Shown: positions 22,283 to 33,799, counted from the first letter of the stretch. The stretch is DNA of 64,000 nucleotides from Muscardinus avellanarius (GCA_963383645.1 OY726574.1:61694894-61758893), one strand, 5' to 3'. Numbers and translations: made by a program. Notes: generated by a model not told the origin, from the letters alone.

Positions 22283-22311
<29 letters not shown>
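22283..22311. repeat. (GA)n microsatellite
   Basis: The GA run grows from the tail of the SINE at 22077; GGA-rich sequence follows to 22360. Confidence 0.92.
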
Positions 22312-22315
<4 letters not shown>

Positions 22316-22319
22316 TAAA

Positions 22320-23480
22320 TGGAGGAGGAGGGTGAGGAGGAGGGATAGAAGGAAGGATGGATGTAAGTCAGTGTATCCTGGATGGAGGGCACTCAGTTAG
22401 AGCTCTCAAAATCAGAGCACAGCTCAAAGTGTTCAGAAGGGGCTTTCCTTAGACCACGCGGCTGCTCCCCTGCCGGCGCACGCATGTTAATGTGGGAGAT
22501 CTATTTAAGTCTGGGACAAAGTGCTAGAATCAGTGAGTTGAGTTGCTTTTAGGAAGGAGAACGGGAGAAAAAATGAGATTTGAGAATCTGAAAGTTAGTG
22601 TGAACACACTGAGGAGGGTGGGGAATAACCCACCCACCGCGGCCAATAGGAACCGTGCCACCTACTTCAGTATGCTTTCCAAGTTGTGACAGGGATTTGG
22701 AGGGTAGGAATGGGTTTAATTTGTATGCTAAAAGAAAGACGTTTTCAAACATAACAAAAATGCAAAAGGAAACATGGTTATTTCATATCTGCTTCACGTG
22801 TTTTACTAACAAAATAAAGGTAATAAAGAGGTATTACCCTCACATACACTGGCATAACTGATAAATACCCAGGGATTTTTGTGTGTGTGGAGGTGGTGGT
22901 AGTGGGAGGGGTTGATGGTGTGGGGTTTTTGTTTCTTTTCTTGTTTGTTTGTTTGGTTGGTTGGTTCTTGTATTCATCTGTTGCTCTACTCTGTCAGGAA
23001 GATTACCACGAGCATACATTATAAATGTGATCTTTCCCTATTGTAAATAAAATAGCACATAAACGACAAATAACCTAGGTTCTAGTCCTTATTCCATCAT
23101 GTACTAATTCAGCCCTTTAAAAATATAAAACAGGTAGAGGTATTATCCTATAGGAACTGCTGCAGAGAGCTAAAATATATTAGCATGGCATCACATTAAT
23201 TATAACACATGGTATCCATAGGGATTTGTAGTGCTTCCCGTCAATACAAGGATGTAACTGGGTATCAGGGTCAAGAAGTCAGCGTCACATAATTCATGTC
23301 AGTTCATCAGAGGAATATTGACAGTGGTTATGCTCAGCCACCTTGATCATACACTATAGTGAAATTATCCCATACTTAATCCTATACTTCAATGAAATTA
23401 AAGCATTATTATATTACACACCAATGAAGGTATTGAAGATAGTTAACATACTACCTTAAAAACAGGAAAGAGCCATTTCT
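22320..23480. other. Intronic, no recognised feature
   Basis: AT-rich unique sequence with short G/T runs at 22880-22970. No coding evidence. Confidence 0.55.
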
Positions 23481-23486
23481 TTTGTG

Positions 23487-23695
23487 TGTGTGTGTGTGGT
23501 ACTGGGGATGGAACCCAGGGGCATTCTACCTCCGAGCTACAGCCCCAGCCCTATTATTTTTAATTTTGAAACAGAGTCTCACTAAGTTGCGCAAGGCCTC
23601 ACTAAGTAGCTGAGACTGTTCCTCGAGCCACACTCCTCCTATCTCAGCCTCCCAAAGGCTGGGATTAAAAGTGTGCGCCACCACGCCCCACTGGA
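23487..23695 (-). mobile_element. B1-dID SINE, antisense
   Basis: A (TG)n start, then ggtactggggatggaaccca to gcgccaccacgccccactgg. Full antisense copy. Confidence 0.9.
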
Positions 23696-23699
23696 AATA

Positions 23700-24411
23700 G
23701 TCATTTCTAATGAAATTAGATAAATTGGATGGGATTGGCTTTCTCTCTTAATAATAGAAAGGAAGAGAAGGCATGCCATCATTGACCGTTTCAGAGGAAT
23801 GTTTTGAAGATATACAAGCATTTCTGTAAGGATTAAAAGAAACAACAGGACTATGTGGATACGTGCTTTAGATATGGCACACATCCCCTTTAATTTGCAT
23901 AAACCAGCCCATAGCAGTGTGGAACAGCACTGTAGGCGCCTCCAGGGCGAGAGGAAGGACAGGGCTTTGCAAACCACAGAAGAACGGCCCTCCCAGGAGT
24001 TAGTTCCATACCCCTGTGTCGACAGGCTTCCCTGATCCTAGCTGTAAACTTCAGAGCAGCGCAGTGTCAGAGTCACGGAAGCGAGGGTCGGAAGCCCAAC
24101 AGAAATCTGCCGAATTCTCCAGTCAAGATGGTGCCTGTGGTTGTGGGTTTTTTTCTTTATGGGGCAAGATGAGTCTTTAAGTGGTCAGAGGGTGCCTATC
24201 GCCCGAAAAGGACAAGTAGTAACCACTCAGGGACAGCTGGGAGCGGTGGTCCTTGACATGTAGACTTCAATGCGTCTGAGCAGTTTCTTCATATCCACAG
24301 TCTACACTGTTGCCATGGAGTGGCTGCGGCGATTTCAGTGGGCTGTGTTTTGGGTCCTGTCGCTCCTCAGCCTCTGACCAACCTCTCTCTCTTGTTGTTT
24401 TTCATTTACAG
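23700..24411. other. Intron end before the exon at 24412
   Basis: Unique sequence. The acceptor region at 24385-24411 is pyrimidine-rich. Confidence 0.6.
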
Positions 24412-24486
24412 CTGTGTCTTCGCCATCGTCCTTTACGATGAAAACAAATACACTGAGTACGTCGGTGCCTAATTCCTATTACCCAG
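24412..24486 (+). CDS. PTPRM: PTPRM exon: Ser/Thr-rich juxtamembrane segment
   Basis: This 75-nt exon follows a pyrimidine-rich acceptor (ctcttgttgtttttcattt, then acag; AG at 24410-24411) and ends in CCAG before the donor gtaaag at 24487. With the T carried over it encodes Ser, then VSSPSSFTMKTNTLSTSVPN and SYYP. Its final G opens the next codon (phase 1). The product is a Ser/Thr-rich linker between membrane and D1 with a Tyr pair (SYYP). The sequence matches RPTPmu as I know it with no change. It is followed only 217 nt later by a 27-nt microexon. Spliced straight to the exon at 29701 it reads SYYP-DETHTM, the shorter human form; spliced through the microexons it reads SYYP-DPFVPTAILVPIN-DETHTM. 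Confidence 0.97.
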
Positions 24487-24703
24487 GTAAAGGACCTTCC
24501 ATCGCCCATCTCCTCACAGCCCCTCGGGGCGCGCCCGACTCCATCAGCCCAGTCCACCCCGCAAGCCCAGGAGCGTCCTCTGATGCGTGGCAACCCAGGC
24601 TTCTGTGGCTCTCGTGGGGGGCGTTGGGGGGTCGTTCATCAATCATTCACTGTTCTTTCTCTTTTTACTTTCTCTGCATTGACCTGCTTACGATGTATGA
24701 CAG

Positions 24704-24730
24704 ACCCATTTGTGCCAACTGCAATTTTAG
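24704..24730 (+). CDS. PTPRM: PTPRM 27-nt microexon (DPFVPTAIL)
   Basis: A 27-nt exon lies between a cag acceptor (AG at 24702-24703) and the donor gtgaga at 24731. With the G from the previous exon it encodes DPFVPTAIL and leaves one G (phase 1). The upstream intron end is rich in pyrimidines (ttctttctctttttactttc) and has TGC motifs close to the splice site. These nine residues are the first part of a 13-residue insert that I recall from the longer human PTPRM isoform. Because 27 is a multiple of three and both edges are phase 1, the exon can be included or skipped freely. It is far too short for normal ORF detection and was found by following the expected protein. Confidence 0.9.
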   Translation, partial: THLCQLQF

Positions 24731-25845
24731 GTGAGAACATTTCCCTTTACCAAGTTTATTGCAGGAATCCTTGGGAAGGCAGTGTGGCCACTCCAGAGGA
24801 GACGGGGATTTTGGTTCTGTATGACGCAGTGATTAGAGGCAGGCTGTAGACATGGTGGGGGCTGCTGGTGGATGATAAGACTTTCTCTGATAAGAAGGGT
24901 TTCCTGCATGTGTGTCGGGGACGATACCAGAAGGTTCGCAGGGACAAACCCAGCTCGAGCATCCTCCCTTCCTGTGCTCAGAGTCGAGTTTTGATCCCGG
25001 GGGATGAAAACCAAGTGTCATCGCTCAGCTGTGTACTTCCAAGAGCTGAATTCTGTCCAGAGTGATAGTCGTCAGAAACGTGAAAATAGCTCCTCTTTGT
25101 TTCCAGTTATCCCTAAGCACTAAAAATGTCAGTTTCAAAAATAGCGTATTTCTAATTATGCCCACCGTAGGCAGAGCCGCGGATCACAGCAGAGTCTGGG
25201 CCCCCGACTGTAGCCAAGGGCGCCCCGCCCCCGGCATCCTAAATGTCTGTCAAGCGGTAGGATTTCAAAGGAGCTGATGTTCTGGACGGCAAAATGGCAG
25301 GGTGGCATATAATCATGTGGTTTATTATGTGTCAGATGTCACCAAAGAGGAGATGAAATGTCAACCCAGTGGGCAGATGTGGTTAAAGTATGAAATAGTC
25401 CCAGCAGGGGGCACAGGGGGAAGAGTCCCCTTGTGCACTGTCAGAAGGAAGAGGAGGGATGGCACCCTGGCTTGAGAGCCACGGGAGCATGGGCTGCTGT
25501 TGGACGGAGACCATAAATAACCCGAGCGCACGCCGGCTGTGTTCTCTTTCTGCTACTAACCTTATTGGAAAGGAGCAAAGCAGACAGGACTTCCAGGTAT
25601 ATAACGATTCACTGTAGTGAGAGTTCCATCTCAGTCCTCCAGCCTCCTCTTCCTAATCCTCTCTACAAGGGCTTGTATCTCCACAACCTAATGTTCCCCC
25701 CAGTGCTTCTCTATTCTCTAAGTTTTTTATGATTTCTCTATGGAGGGTGATTTTTTCTTTTTTAATTTTCCTTCTGGTGTTCTCCTGGCTCCAGCAAGTT
25801 TATTGTTTGAGAAAGAAATGAGCTAAGTCCGAAATGTCAGAATAA
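24731..25845. other. Intron after the 27-nt microexon, unique
   Basis: No mobile element was recognised in 1.1 kb. Overlapping short frames on both strands have no recognisable product. Confidence 0.55.
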
Positions 25846-25847
25846 AA

Positions 25848-26045
25848 AAGCTAGGCACGGTGGGGCACACCTGTAATCCCAGGACTTGGGAGACTGAGAC
25901 CAAGGAGGCTCACAGGTTCGAGGCTAGCTTCAGTAATTTAGTGAGACCTGGTTTCAAAATTTTAAAAAATTATAAAAAAAAAAAGATAAAAAGGGCCAGG
26001 TGTTTCTCTTGGAGGTAAAACTCCAGTACTTAAAAAAAGAAGAAG
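25848..26045 (+). mobile_element. B1-dID SINE
   Basis: Gctaggcacggtggggcaca to aaaactccagtacttaaaaa; the ID tail is shortened. Confidence 0.85.
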
Positions 26046-26905
26046 AAAACAGAATTTTTGACATTTGCATCATTTTGAGAGCTAACTAATAAAGCCTGCT
26101 ACCCAACCCCACACACAGACACACACCTGTATCCACATTTTAATGCCAGCTCTGAGGGAAGAGCCCTGTTTTTATTCTCTTTAACAACAGGAGACAAAGC
26201 TGACCTTAGGCACCCAGAGCAATGCCATCTACATGAAAATGACCTCTGCAGAGCCAGTGAATGGGGAAGACTTGCAATTTCTGTGTGCTGTGGCATTCAT
26301 CCCCAGATTTCTGTAGTAGATGTTTCTGCTGGGAACTGAGAGTTTGAAGGGCCCTAGGTGGGCCTTTTCAGAGGGAAGAAAGTGTCTGATGGCACAGCAG
26401 GATGAAGACAAGCTTATTAGACAAATGTGAGTTTTCTAAAGTCGCTGCTTTGTTATTATTAACATGAATGGCAACTTTTAAAGTTGGTCAGCCTTCTGTG
26501 CCAAGAGACGATCAATTGAATAGACAATTCAAGGCACAAAAAATGATGCACCTCTCACAAAACACATCAACCAGCTCAACATGTGCTCCAGTATTGCCCC
26601 CGTGGGTACCAAGGTCACAGATTCACAAGTGGTGGTGCAGGGGAATCATTCTCCTCGCTCATCACCTGGTGAAAATATGAATCTATGTATTGCATAATAA
26701 GGATTGGTGATATTAACCCGAAACCCTAATGCAGAGTTTGATGATGTCTTTGCCTCATTTACTTGCAAACATAAATAGATTGACCGATGCTAGATAACTA
26801 GAATCTCCCCATCTAAAATATCTCTATTTTATTCTTATTGCACTTCAGTACTTTTCGACTGATTCCTTAAAAATCCAAAGCAAAGCACTACAGAATATAA
26901 GTAGA
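26046..26905. other. Intronic, no recognised feature
   Basis: Unique-looking sequence without coding evidence. Confidence 0.55.
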
Positions 26906-27112
26906 AGCTGAGTGTGGGACTGCATAACTGTTTTAATTGGTACTTGGGAGACCGAGACAGGATCGCAGGCTTGAGGCTGCCCACCTCAGCAGTGTAGCCG
27001 GCACCTCGGCAACTCAGTGAGCCCTATTTCAAAATAAGAACTAAAAAGGGATAAGGACGCAGCTCAGAGGTAGAGTGCCCCTGGGTTCCATCGTCAGCCC
27101 CCCCATAATACA
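26906..27112 (+). mobile_element. B1-dID SINE, diverged
   Basis: Gaagctgagtgtgggactgc to cccctgggttccatcgtcag. A CA repeat follows closely. Confidence 0.8.
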
Positions 27113-27132
27113 CACACATACAGAATTAGTTA

Positions 27133-27159
27133 ACACACACACACACACACACACACACT
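27133..27159. repeat. (CA)n microsatellite
   Basis: About 13 CA units shortly after a SINE tail. Confidence 0.95.
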
Positions 27160-28934
27160 TTTTGGTCCTCAGAAAACCATCAGAACCATTAGTGAGGAGT
27201 TTTTGTTTCTGTTTTTTTCCTATAAGGCCATACTTTCAATTTAATGTATCACTGGTGGGTAATTTTTATACAAATATAACAAATTAGTGACAATCAATAG
27301 AGTTTATCAGTAATCGTTCATTTTTTAAGAGCCAGAGGGAACTGATTTATTATTGCCATTAGTGAAATCAAGGATTTGTAGGAGAGATGACTCAGTTTCC
27401 TAACAGATACGGCCAAGGAAACGACCTATTTCCTCTTTAATGCGCACGTAGGAGATGGTGGAGTTCTTTTTCAGGGTGGGCTTGGGGTAGAGTTTAGTGC
27501 TTTGAGCTTTCTGCGTGAGTGATGAGGTCGAGCTGTCACCACACAGTCCAGGATGATTACATGACACCCTCGCTGTCTGTGGAATTGGCAGTTCTAGAAT
27601 AACTAGGCCTGGAAGCAGAGCACTGCTAAGTTGCTGGCGGACCCACTGAAAAGGCCTCAGGAGGTGAAGTTTAGGAGCCCACAGTGAAGGGTAGATCCAT
27701 TACGTTCATCCCATGAGATTCAAACTAAGAGAACAAGAGAGGCACAGGGGGGAAACCAATGAATGTTCCATTTACCTTAGTCTGACGTGCAGAGCGTCCT
27801 GCTGGAGGAGTACAGGCCAACTGGATTCAGTACTTCTGCAGGAATCCTGGGTCCCGGTTGGCAAAGCTTGGCAGCTGACCATAAGCAAGCCTGCCGCGGA
27901 CATTCCCAGGTGTTATTGTGTGACTGGCAAAGCGGGAACATACGCCTTGCTAAATTTGCGAAGCCAATCGCACCGAAAAAGAAAAATCATAAATTCGACT
28001 TGCCACCCTTTTTTATTTTGTCGTGTGTCTTTGGCCGCCTTGTAGTGACCCGGGTACCATCTCAGCAACAGCAACATAGCTACACACTTCTGTACCACCT
28101 TGCATGCCATGCATCCCTGGGTGCTTTGCAACGCAGCGTAGAGGTAGATTCAGGACCATCTAGTTCTCCAAGGGCCCGAGGGCTCGGTGTCCACTGGAGC
28201 CAAACCTCTTAGTTAAAAAAAATTAATTAATTAAAAGTGATTATAGCTGAATCCTCGATTGATAACCTATTGCTTTTCCAACAATGAACATATGCTTTCG
28301 TATATGTTTCACTTCTTTAGAACTGAAATCAATTTTGATATCATAATCACCTTTTAAGTGATAGCATTATTTACGGAAGAAAGCCATCTTCAACCATACG
28401 ACAACTGAAGAGATTCAGCATTATAATGACTTAACCTGTGGAATAAGAAATACTTTAATCAAATAGCAGTTTTCTGCCCCAGACCTTCTTTTCAATAGCT
28501 ACCAGTTCTGCAGTTCATTAATCTAATTTATTAGTAGTTACCCATTAAAACAGAGCCTCTTTAGGCTTATTTGGCCAAATTTTGACATTAATTTTGTAGT
28601 ACAATTTGGTTAACTTACCCACGAAGTTTAAATGAGAAAACGAGATAAAGAAAAATAAGCCTTATTTAGTCATTACTTGGTTCGTGGGGAGGAAAAGCAA
28701 CTAGGGTGCTACATTTAACCTCCTTACTGTTACTGAGTGCTTAAACTAAATACCTCCACCCGACATGGTGGGAGAATTGAGGCTTTGCCCTCTGACCACC
28801 TCTGAATAGAAAACTTAGCCAGAAAAATAAAGCAGAAAATAAAAACAACCTGTAATTATTCACACAGTACTATTGATCATGTCCTGTTTCCTTTTTCTCC
28901 TCCTCTTTTCTCCTGATATGTATCTTCTTTAAAG
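27160..28934. other. Intron before the 12-nt microexon, mostly unique
   Basis: About 1.7 kb without a recognised SINE, L1 or LTR. The frame at 27787-28212 has no recognisable product. The C/T-rich stretch at 28880-28934 is the splice acceptor region of the microexon. Confidence 0.5.
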
Positions 28935-28946
28935 TGCCAATAAATG
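28935..28946 (+). CDS. PTPRM: PTPRM 12-nt microexon (VPIN)
   Basis: Twelve bases, TGCCAATAAATG, sit between an acceptor ending ctttaaag (AG at 28933-28934) and a perfect donor gtaagt at 28947. Upstream is a long C/T tract from about 28885 (ttcctttttctcctcctctt) with a ctgat branch-point-like word. With the G carried over it encodes V-P-I-N and leaves a G, which makes Asp with the AT of the exon at 29701. Together with the 27-nt exon it supplies the insert DPFVPTAILVPIN. Four codons is near the practical lower limit for vertebrate exons. Support is the exact match to the remembered isoform, correct phase on both sides and strong splice signals. Inclusion in transcripts cannot be seen from DNA. 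Confidence 0.87.
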
Positions 28947-29268
28947 GTAAGTTCCCCAATTCGCCCCATGGAAAAGGGAACGGGGGGTGTGTGTCGTGCC
29001 CGTAGACTCTGACCAAGCCAACTCGCCTGCTCTGGGCTGGCCTGCATGTCTGCTATTCTAGAACATTTCACGTGTGATGTCCTGGTCCACAGTACTTTGT
29101 CTAATTTGTCAAGTGTTCTGACACTGGAGCATGCAAAGTGACTCATCTGATCATTCTCTCCAAACCAGGCCCCCTTTCATTTTTTCCACCTTTCTTTGAT
29201 TTTGTGTATTAAGTCCTCATTCCCTTTAGGAGCTTTCTAAGCCAGACCATTTTGTGCCCTTGTTTTGT

Positions 29269-29288
29269 TTTTTTTTTTTTTTTTTTTG
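29269..29288. repeat. Poly(T) run
   Basis: About 20 T in the intron before the exon at 29701. No SINE body is attached. Confidence 0.9.
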
Positions 29289-29700
29289 CTCAAAGAACAT
29301 CTGTACAGTTTCTTTACTTCATCATACATGCCAGTCAAGGAACATTTGGAAGACTACAAGACTGGTCTTGCACCAAGTCTTGACGAAGTTTCAGATGGAA
29401 ACTTCTACATACCGCAGCAACAGAAGGCTACAGGGGCTCTTAGGAAAGAGCTTTGTGAACACAGTATCTCTTCGGGACTGCTTTGTAAAAGCAAAGATTT
29501 CTGCTTCATTCTTATCAGTATTGCCCACGGCATTTGAATTTCTAAACATTTAACTTCTCTTTCTCGGCCGTGCCATCCTGGGCTCCTTGCAGCCAGTCGT
29601 AGGTTGAGGGGAGGTGAACAGCCAGCGTGGACGCGCTCTCTGCGATCCCAGCCCAGCCTGCGGGCTTGCCCTCACTTTCTCCCTGGCCTGCTTTTCCTAG

Positions 29701-29888
29701 ATGAGACCCACACGATGGCCAGCGATACCAGCAGCCTGGTGCAGTCTCATACCTACAAGAAGCGCGAGACAGCCGATGTGCCCTACCAGACCGGGCAGCT
29801 CCACCCAGCCATCCGGGTGGCAGACCTCCTTCAACACATCACGCAGATGAAGTGTGCTGAGGGCTATGGCTTCAAGGAGGAGTACGAG
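29701..29888 (+). CDS. PTPRM: PTPRM exon: distal juxtamembrane region and start of D1 wedge
   Basis: This 188-nt exon follows the acceptor ...cttttcctag (AG at 29699-29700) and ends GAGTACGAG before the donor gtgagt at 29889. The first two bases complete Asp. Then 62 codons encode [20 protein letters not shown], then [17 protein letters not shown], then [20 protein letters not shown] and KEEYE, ending on a codon boundary (phase 0). The [17 protein letters not shown] part is the helical wedge that begins the membrane-proximal PTP domain D1 in type IIB receptors; the catalytic residues lie many exons downstream. One difference from the human sequence as I recall it is RETADVP instead of REPADVP. 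The next expected exon (starting SFFEGQ) was not found in the rest of the window. Confidence 0.97.
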
Positions 29889-30479
29889 GTGAGTGTGAGC
29901 TGGGGACGGGGCTTCTGGGCTTTCAGCAACCCCTCAAGGGATGCCAGGGAGGCCAGGTAGCTGATCCGTGCATCCTCTATCAACCTGCAGCAAGGCTCCT
30001 TACCAAATCTGCAGGCATCAGATGGAACGGGAAGAATCCTGCATCCCGGACCTTGGTCCACATAAACATGGAATGAAAACAGGCCAGCCAGACTTCCTTC
30101 CCATCCCCGTTCCTAAGCAGATGCTGTCTGCTTAAAACAATTGCATGCCAGCCTTTGATGTCAGGAGGTGGAGAATAGACAGCAGTGAAGGGACTCCCTG
30201 CTGCCGTGCCGTGAGAACTGTTACTGTCCTGCCAGCCCACAGAGCATGCCACCGTCTGGGGCTCTTGGGTCGGACAGCTGCCAGGGCTATTTCTGGGAAT
30301 GGCGATGTTTTCTTGCTATACCTAAAATACAAGATTCGCCCCCTTTGCAGCTTCTGCCATGTGTGAGTTCTGTTTGGAAGTCATTCAAGCCCACCATGTG
30401 CTGCATGCATGTATTTTACTGTCACTGTGAACTACATTGTAATGTGAGACTCTAGTGTACCGACTAACGTATAAAAACA
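29889..30479. other. Start of the large downstream intron
   Basis: Unique sequence with no recognised feature after the donor. Confidence 0.6.
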
Positions 30480-30535
30480 GAAAGCCAGCTCAGAGGTAAA
30501 ATATTCCTGGGTCCCATCCCCAGTACAATAACAAA

Positions 30536-30537
<2 letters not shown>
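30480..30537 (+). mobile_element. SINE ID-tail fragment
   Basis: Agctcagaggtaaaatattc and tgggtcccatccccagtaca are only the tRNA-like tail, followed by a long (GA)n tract. Confidence 0.75.
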
Positions 30538-30735
<198 letters not shown>

Positions 30736-31230
30736 ATTCAAGACCTTGAAAGAATTAACTGACTGTAAGTCTGACTCAAAGAAGCATGCTATGGCTTGAG
30801 GGTGTGCTTGTGTGAATGTGGAGGAAGTAGGGTAGAGAGATTGGATGGCTTCCTATGGTATTAGATTTACTTACAGTCATTGATGCGAATGAAATAGCCT
30901 GCTTACTCAGAATAAAGATAGGCTTATACAGTTAAAAGGCCTCTTACAACTCCGAGTGTGTTCTGGGCCCATATCTCCCTAACTAGCTTATATCTGGGAT
31001 GCCTCTGGTTGGGGACTGGAGTGTTCTTTGCATCAGCGTCTCCCACCCTTACAGCCTGTGAGCCTAGGGCTCTGCTCCTGACTCTGCTCCCGCTGTCTCG
31101 TGGGCTTACTCAGGACGCCTCCCGTGGGCCCAGAGGTGGCCTTGCCTCGAGTCATCTCTTCCCTTGCTTGCTCACTGCATACACTCATCCAGCATCAGCA
31201 TGGGCAGGGCCAGCGCTAAGCTTCTTTTAA

Positions 31231-31432
31231 GAGCTGGTCTGGCTTGGCGTGCTGGCACACACCTGGAATCCCTGCACTTGGGAGGCTGAGACAGGAAGAT
31301 CGCAGGATCAAGGCCAGCCTCAGCGACTTACAAGACCCTATTTCAAAATAACTCATTTTTAAGAAGGGCTGAGGGTGTAGCTCAGAAGTAGAATGTCCCT
31401 GGGTTCATTCTTCAGTACCAAAAAAAGAAAAA
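31231..31432 (+). mobile_element. B1-dID SINE
   Basis: Cttggcgtgctggcacacac to tgggttcattcttcagtacc. Confidence 0.88.
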
Positions 31433-32106
31433 GTCGTCAATCTCTGACCCAAAGCAGGCAAATAGACCCACTCTCTAGGCTCACCGTGCTTCCTGGCGAG
31501 CCCAGTTCACGTGACTGAAAAGCAAAGGGGCCCTATCCCAACCGGGAGCCAGAGCTTTGATTTCTGTTCAAAAGTGTTTTCAGGTGAAGATCTCCATTTT
31601 AGCAACCCTGGAATTCTTAGATTTCTTAGTAGCAGTTCAATGTATAATTTAGTGAAATTGACTGCCTCTGCACAGGGTCTCATGCACTTTTAAAGGCTAG
31701 CTTAGGAATTAATAGGATTAAGAGTAAGACTTCCAAAGTCATTAATATCTTATGAAAGGCAAAATTAGGTTATTGAGAAAACACAAGCTTAATGAATAGA
31801 GATGATGTCTTAGTTCTATCCAATATTCTGAATGCAGATGCCGCTCAAATGTTTATTAAAGATGTTAATGTCAAAGAGATTAGTTATAGCATCAAATAAC
31901 AATTCACAGAAGAGCACGCATCAAGTTTTTCATGGAGTATTTAAAAACAGCTACCTTGTACCTTCTATAACAAACATTTGAAAGTATGCAAAAATTATTT
32001 CCCATTCAGATATCCTGAAGACATTTTGGCTTCTAGATACAAAATGAAGTCTCTTGTACTCGCTATCAGCATATCATGACTACAAAGTCATTAAGACTTC
32101 TCATCC

Positions 32107-32305
32107 TAGCTGAGCATGGTGGCACACACCTGCATTCCCGGTATTTGAGAAGCTGAGAAAGGAAGATCACAGGTTCCAGGCCAGCCTCAGCAATTCAGTG
32201 AGACCCTCAGTAACCTAGTAAGACCCTCTTCCAAAAGGGCCTGGGGTAGAGCTTGGAGGTGGAATACCCCTGGTTTCAGCCTCTAAGATTCCCTTCCCCC
32301 AAGAA
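32107..32305 (+). mobile_element. B1-dID SINE
   Basis: Agctgagcatggtggcacac to tacccctggtttcagcctct. Confidence 0.87.
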
Positions 32306-33004
32306 AGAGTTGTTCTATCCTAAAACATTTCAAAAAACCTCTATTTATTCAGCAACCAAAGGACTGTTGAAAGGCAAATAATCTTAAAGCCGAAATCCAT
32401 GATCAGTTAAAAAAAAGAGGAAAGGAAAAGGAAGGGAACGAATTCTCCCAGCATATGCTAGGGCGGAAAGCAGGGACAAGTGAGAGGCCTGTTGGAGAAC
32501 TGAAGCGGGAAGTTCTGTCGGGAGCACTTGCCTTGGGCAGCACCTCTGTCCTCTCCACCGCCCCCTCTGGGGAGCAGATGCTGGTGGGAGGACTGTGACT
32601 GCGGACTGGGTTGGGAGCCACACACAGTAATGGTGGGTAGGTGGAGCTGTGCAGGGCCCGACTCCTGAGAACCAGCTCACCCAGAGCCCAGAGTCCTGCC
32701 ATCTTTGTGCGTGCTGCCAAACGACGCGTGAATTGCTCCCAGCTCTTTATGGAGACACAGCCGAGTCTCTGGGATTGACAGTGCGGTGAACGGTCCCAAT
32801 CTGCAGTTCCTCTGACTCCAAGTACTTCTTATTGTGGTAGGAATTTGCTCAGTTGGATTTTAGGCCTGGTTGAGTCGTGCTGTAAAGCCAGCATCCTCCG
32901 TGGCTGCAGCCCCGCGTCCAGAGCAGTGAGGGTTGAGTGGCACACGGGACTCTGTCGCTCAGTATATCCTCTCACGGGTCAGGCCTGGAGCCCAGGACAG
33001 AGAC

Positions 33005-33182
33005 TCTGTGCCACACTGTGGCCTTGGGCAAGTTACCTTCAGGCCTTGGGTCCTTCAGTCTGGAGTGGAGTCATTTTAGTATCACCGTCCTGAGGTGGTT
33101 GTGAGGATCACATGATGCAGTCCGTCGTAAGTGCTCGAACGGTACCTGGCATCTGCCAGGCACTCATTTGAATGTTAGCGAG
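33005..33182 (+). mobile_element. MIR element
   Basis: Ccttgggcaagttaccttca, gaggtggttgtgaggatcac, gtacctggcatctgccaggc and aatgttagc follow the MIR consensus order in sense orientation. Confidence 0.85.
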
Positions 33183-33427
33183 CGCAAGAAGAAAACACCA
33201 GCTCATAATAAGATCCCAGAGGGAGGTCCACAGCACGTTTTGTTTGTTTGTTTTAGGGAGATTGTGTTTTATTGTTTCAGTCCGTCTCGTCTCTGTCAAC
33301 TCTTATTGATGCTAAAGTCTGATGCTAAAGTGAGCTGCTCACTTCCAGGGAACTCTGCCAGCGCCTTTGTTCCGGCTGTAGGTTAATGTCCTTACCCTGC
33401 TTCCTCTCTCATTTTAAAGTTTTCTTT

Positions 33428-33615
33428 AAGCCAGGCGTAGTGGCAGCTGCCTGGAATCCCAGCAACTTGGGAGCCTGAGGCAAGAAGATTGCAAGTTCAG
33501 GGCCAGTCCAGCCAATTTAGTGAGACTGTTTCAAAACAAAAAAGAAAAAGGGCTGGGGGTGTGACTCAGTGATACAGCACCCCAGGATCCAACCATTGGT
33601 ACCAAAAACAAAAGA
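33428..33615 (+). mobile_element. B1-dID SINE
   Basis: Aagccaggcgtagtggcagc to aggatccaaccattggtacc. Confidence 0.87.
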
Positions 33616-33621
33616 CAGAGG

Positions 33622-33773
33622 AAGATTACAGATTGGAGGCCACCCAAAACAACTTAGATTCTGTATAATAATAATGATAGTAACAATAACAACAATAATG
33701 ATAATGATAATATAATAATAAAGGGCTGGATGCAGCTCAAAGATAGAAAGCCCCTGGGTTCAATTCCTAGTAC

Positions 33774-33799
<26 letters not shown>
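33622..33799 (+). mobile_element. SINE, head truncated, with internal (TAATAA)n expansion and long A tail
   Basis: The part agattacagattggaggcca, then an A/T repeat of about 60 bp, then agctcaaagatagaaagccc and tgggttcaattcctagtaca, ending in about 24 A. Confidence 0.75.

Larger units (their letters stand above)
30736..33004. other. Intronic, unique apart from two SINEs
   Basis: Outside the SINEs at 31231 and 32107 nothing was recognised. Frames at 32384-32720 (minus) have no recognisable product. Confidence 0.5.

Noticed and set aside
24583..24849. Frame reading through the 27-nt microexon
   Set aside because: It is intron sequence in a frame that includes the microexon by chance; only the 27 bases between splice sites match PTPRM.
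27787..28212. Plus-strand frame of 141 codons in the intron before the 12-nt exon
   Set aside because: No acceptor or donor in frame with PTPRM and no recognisable domain.
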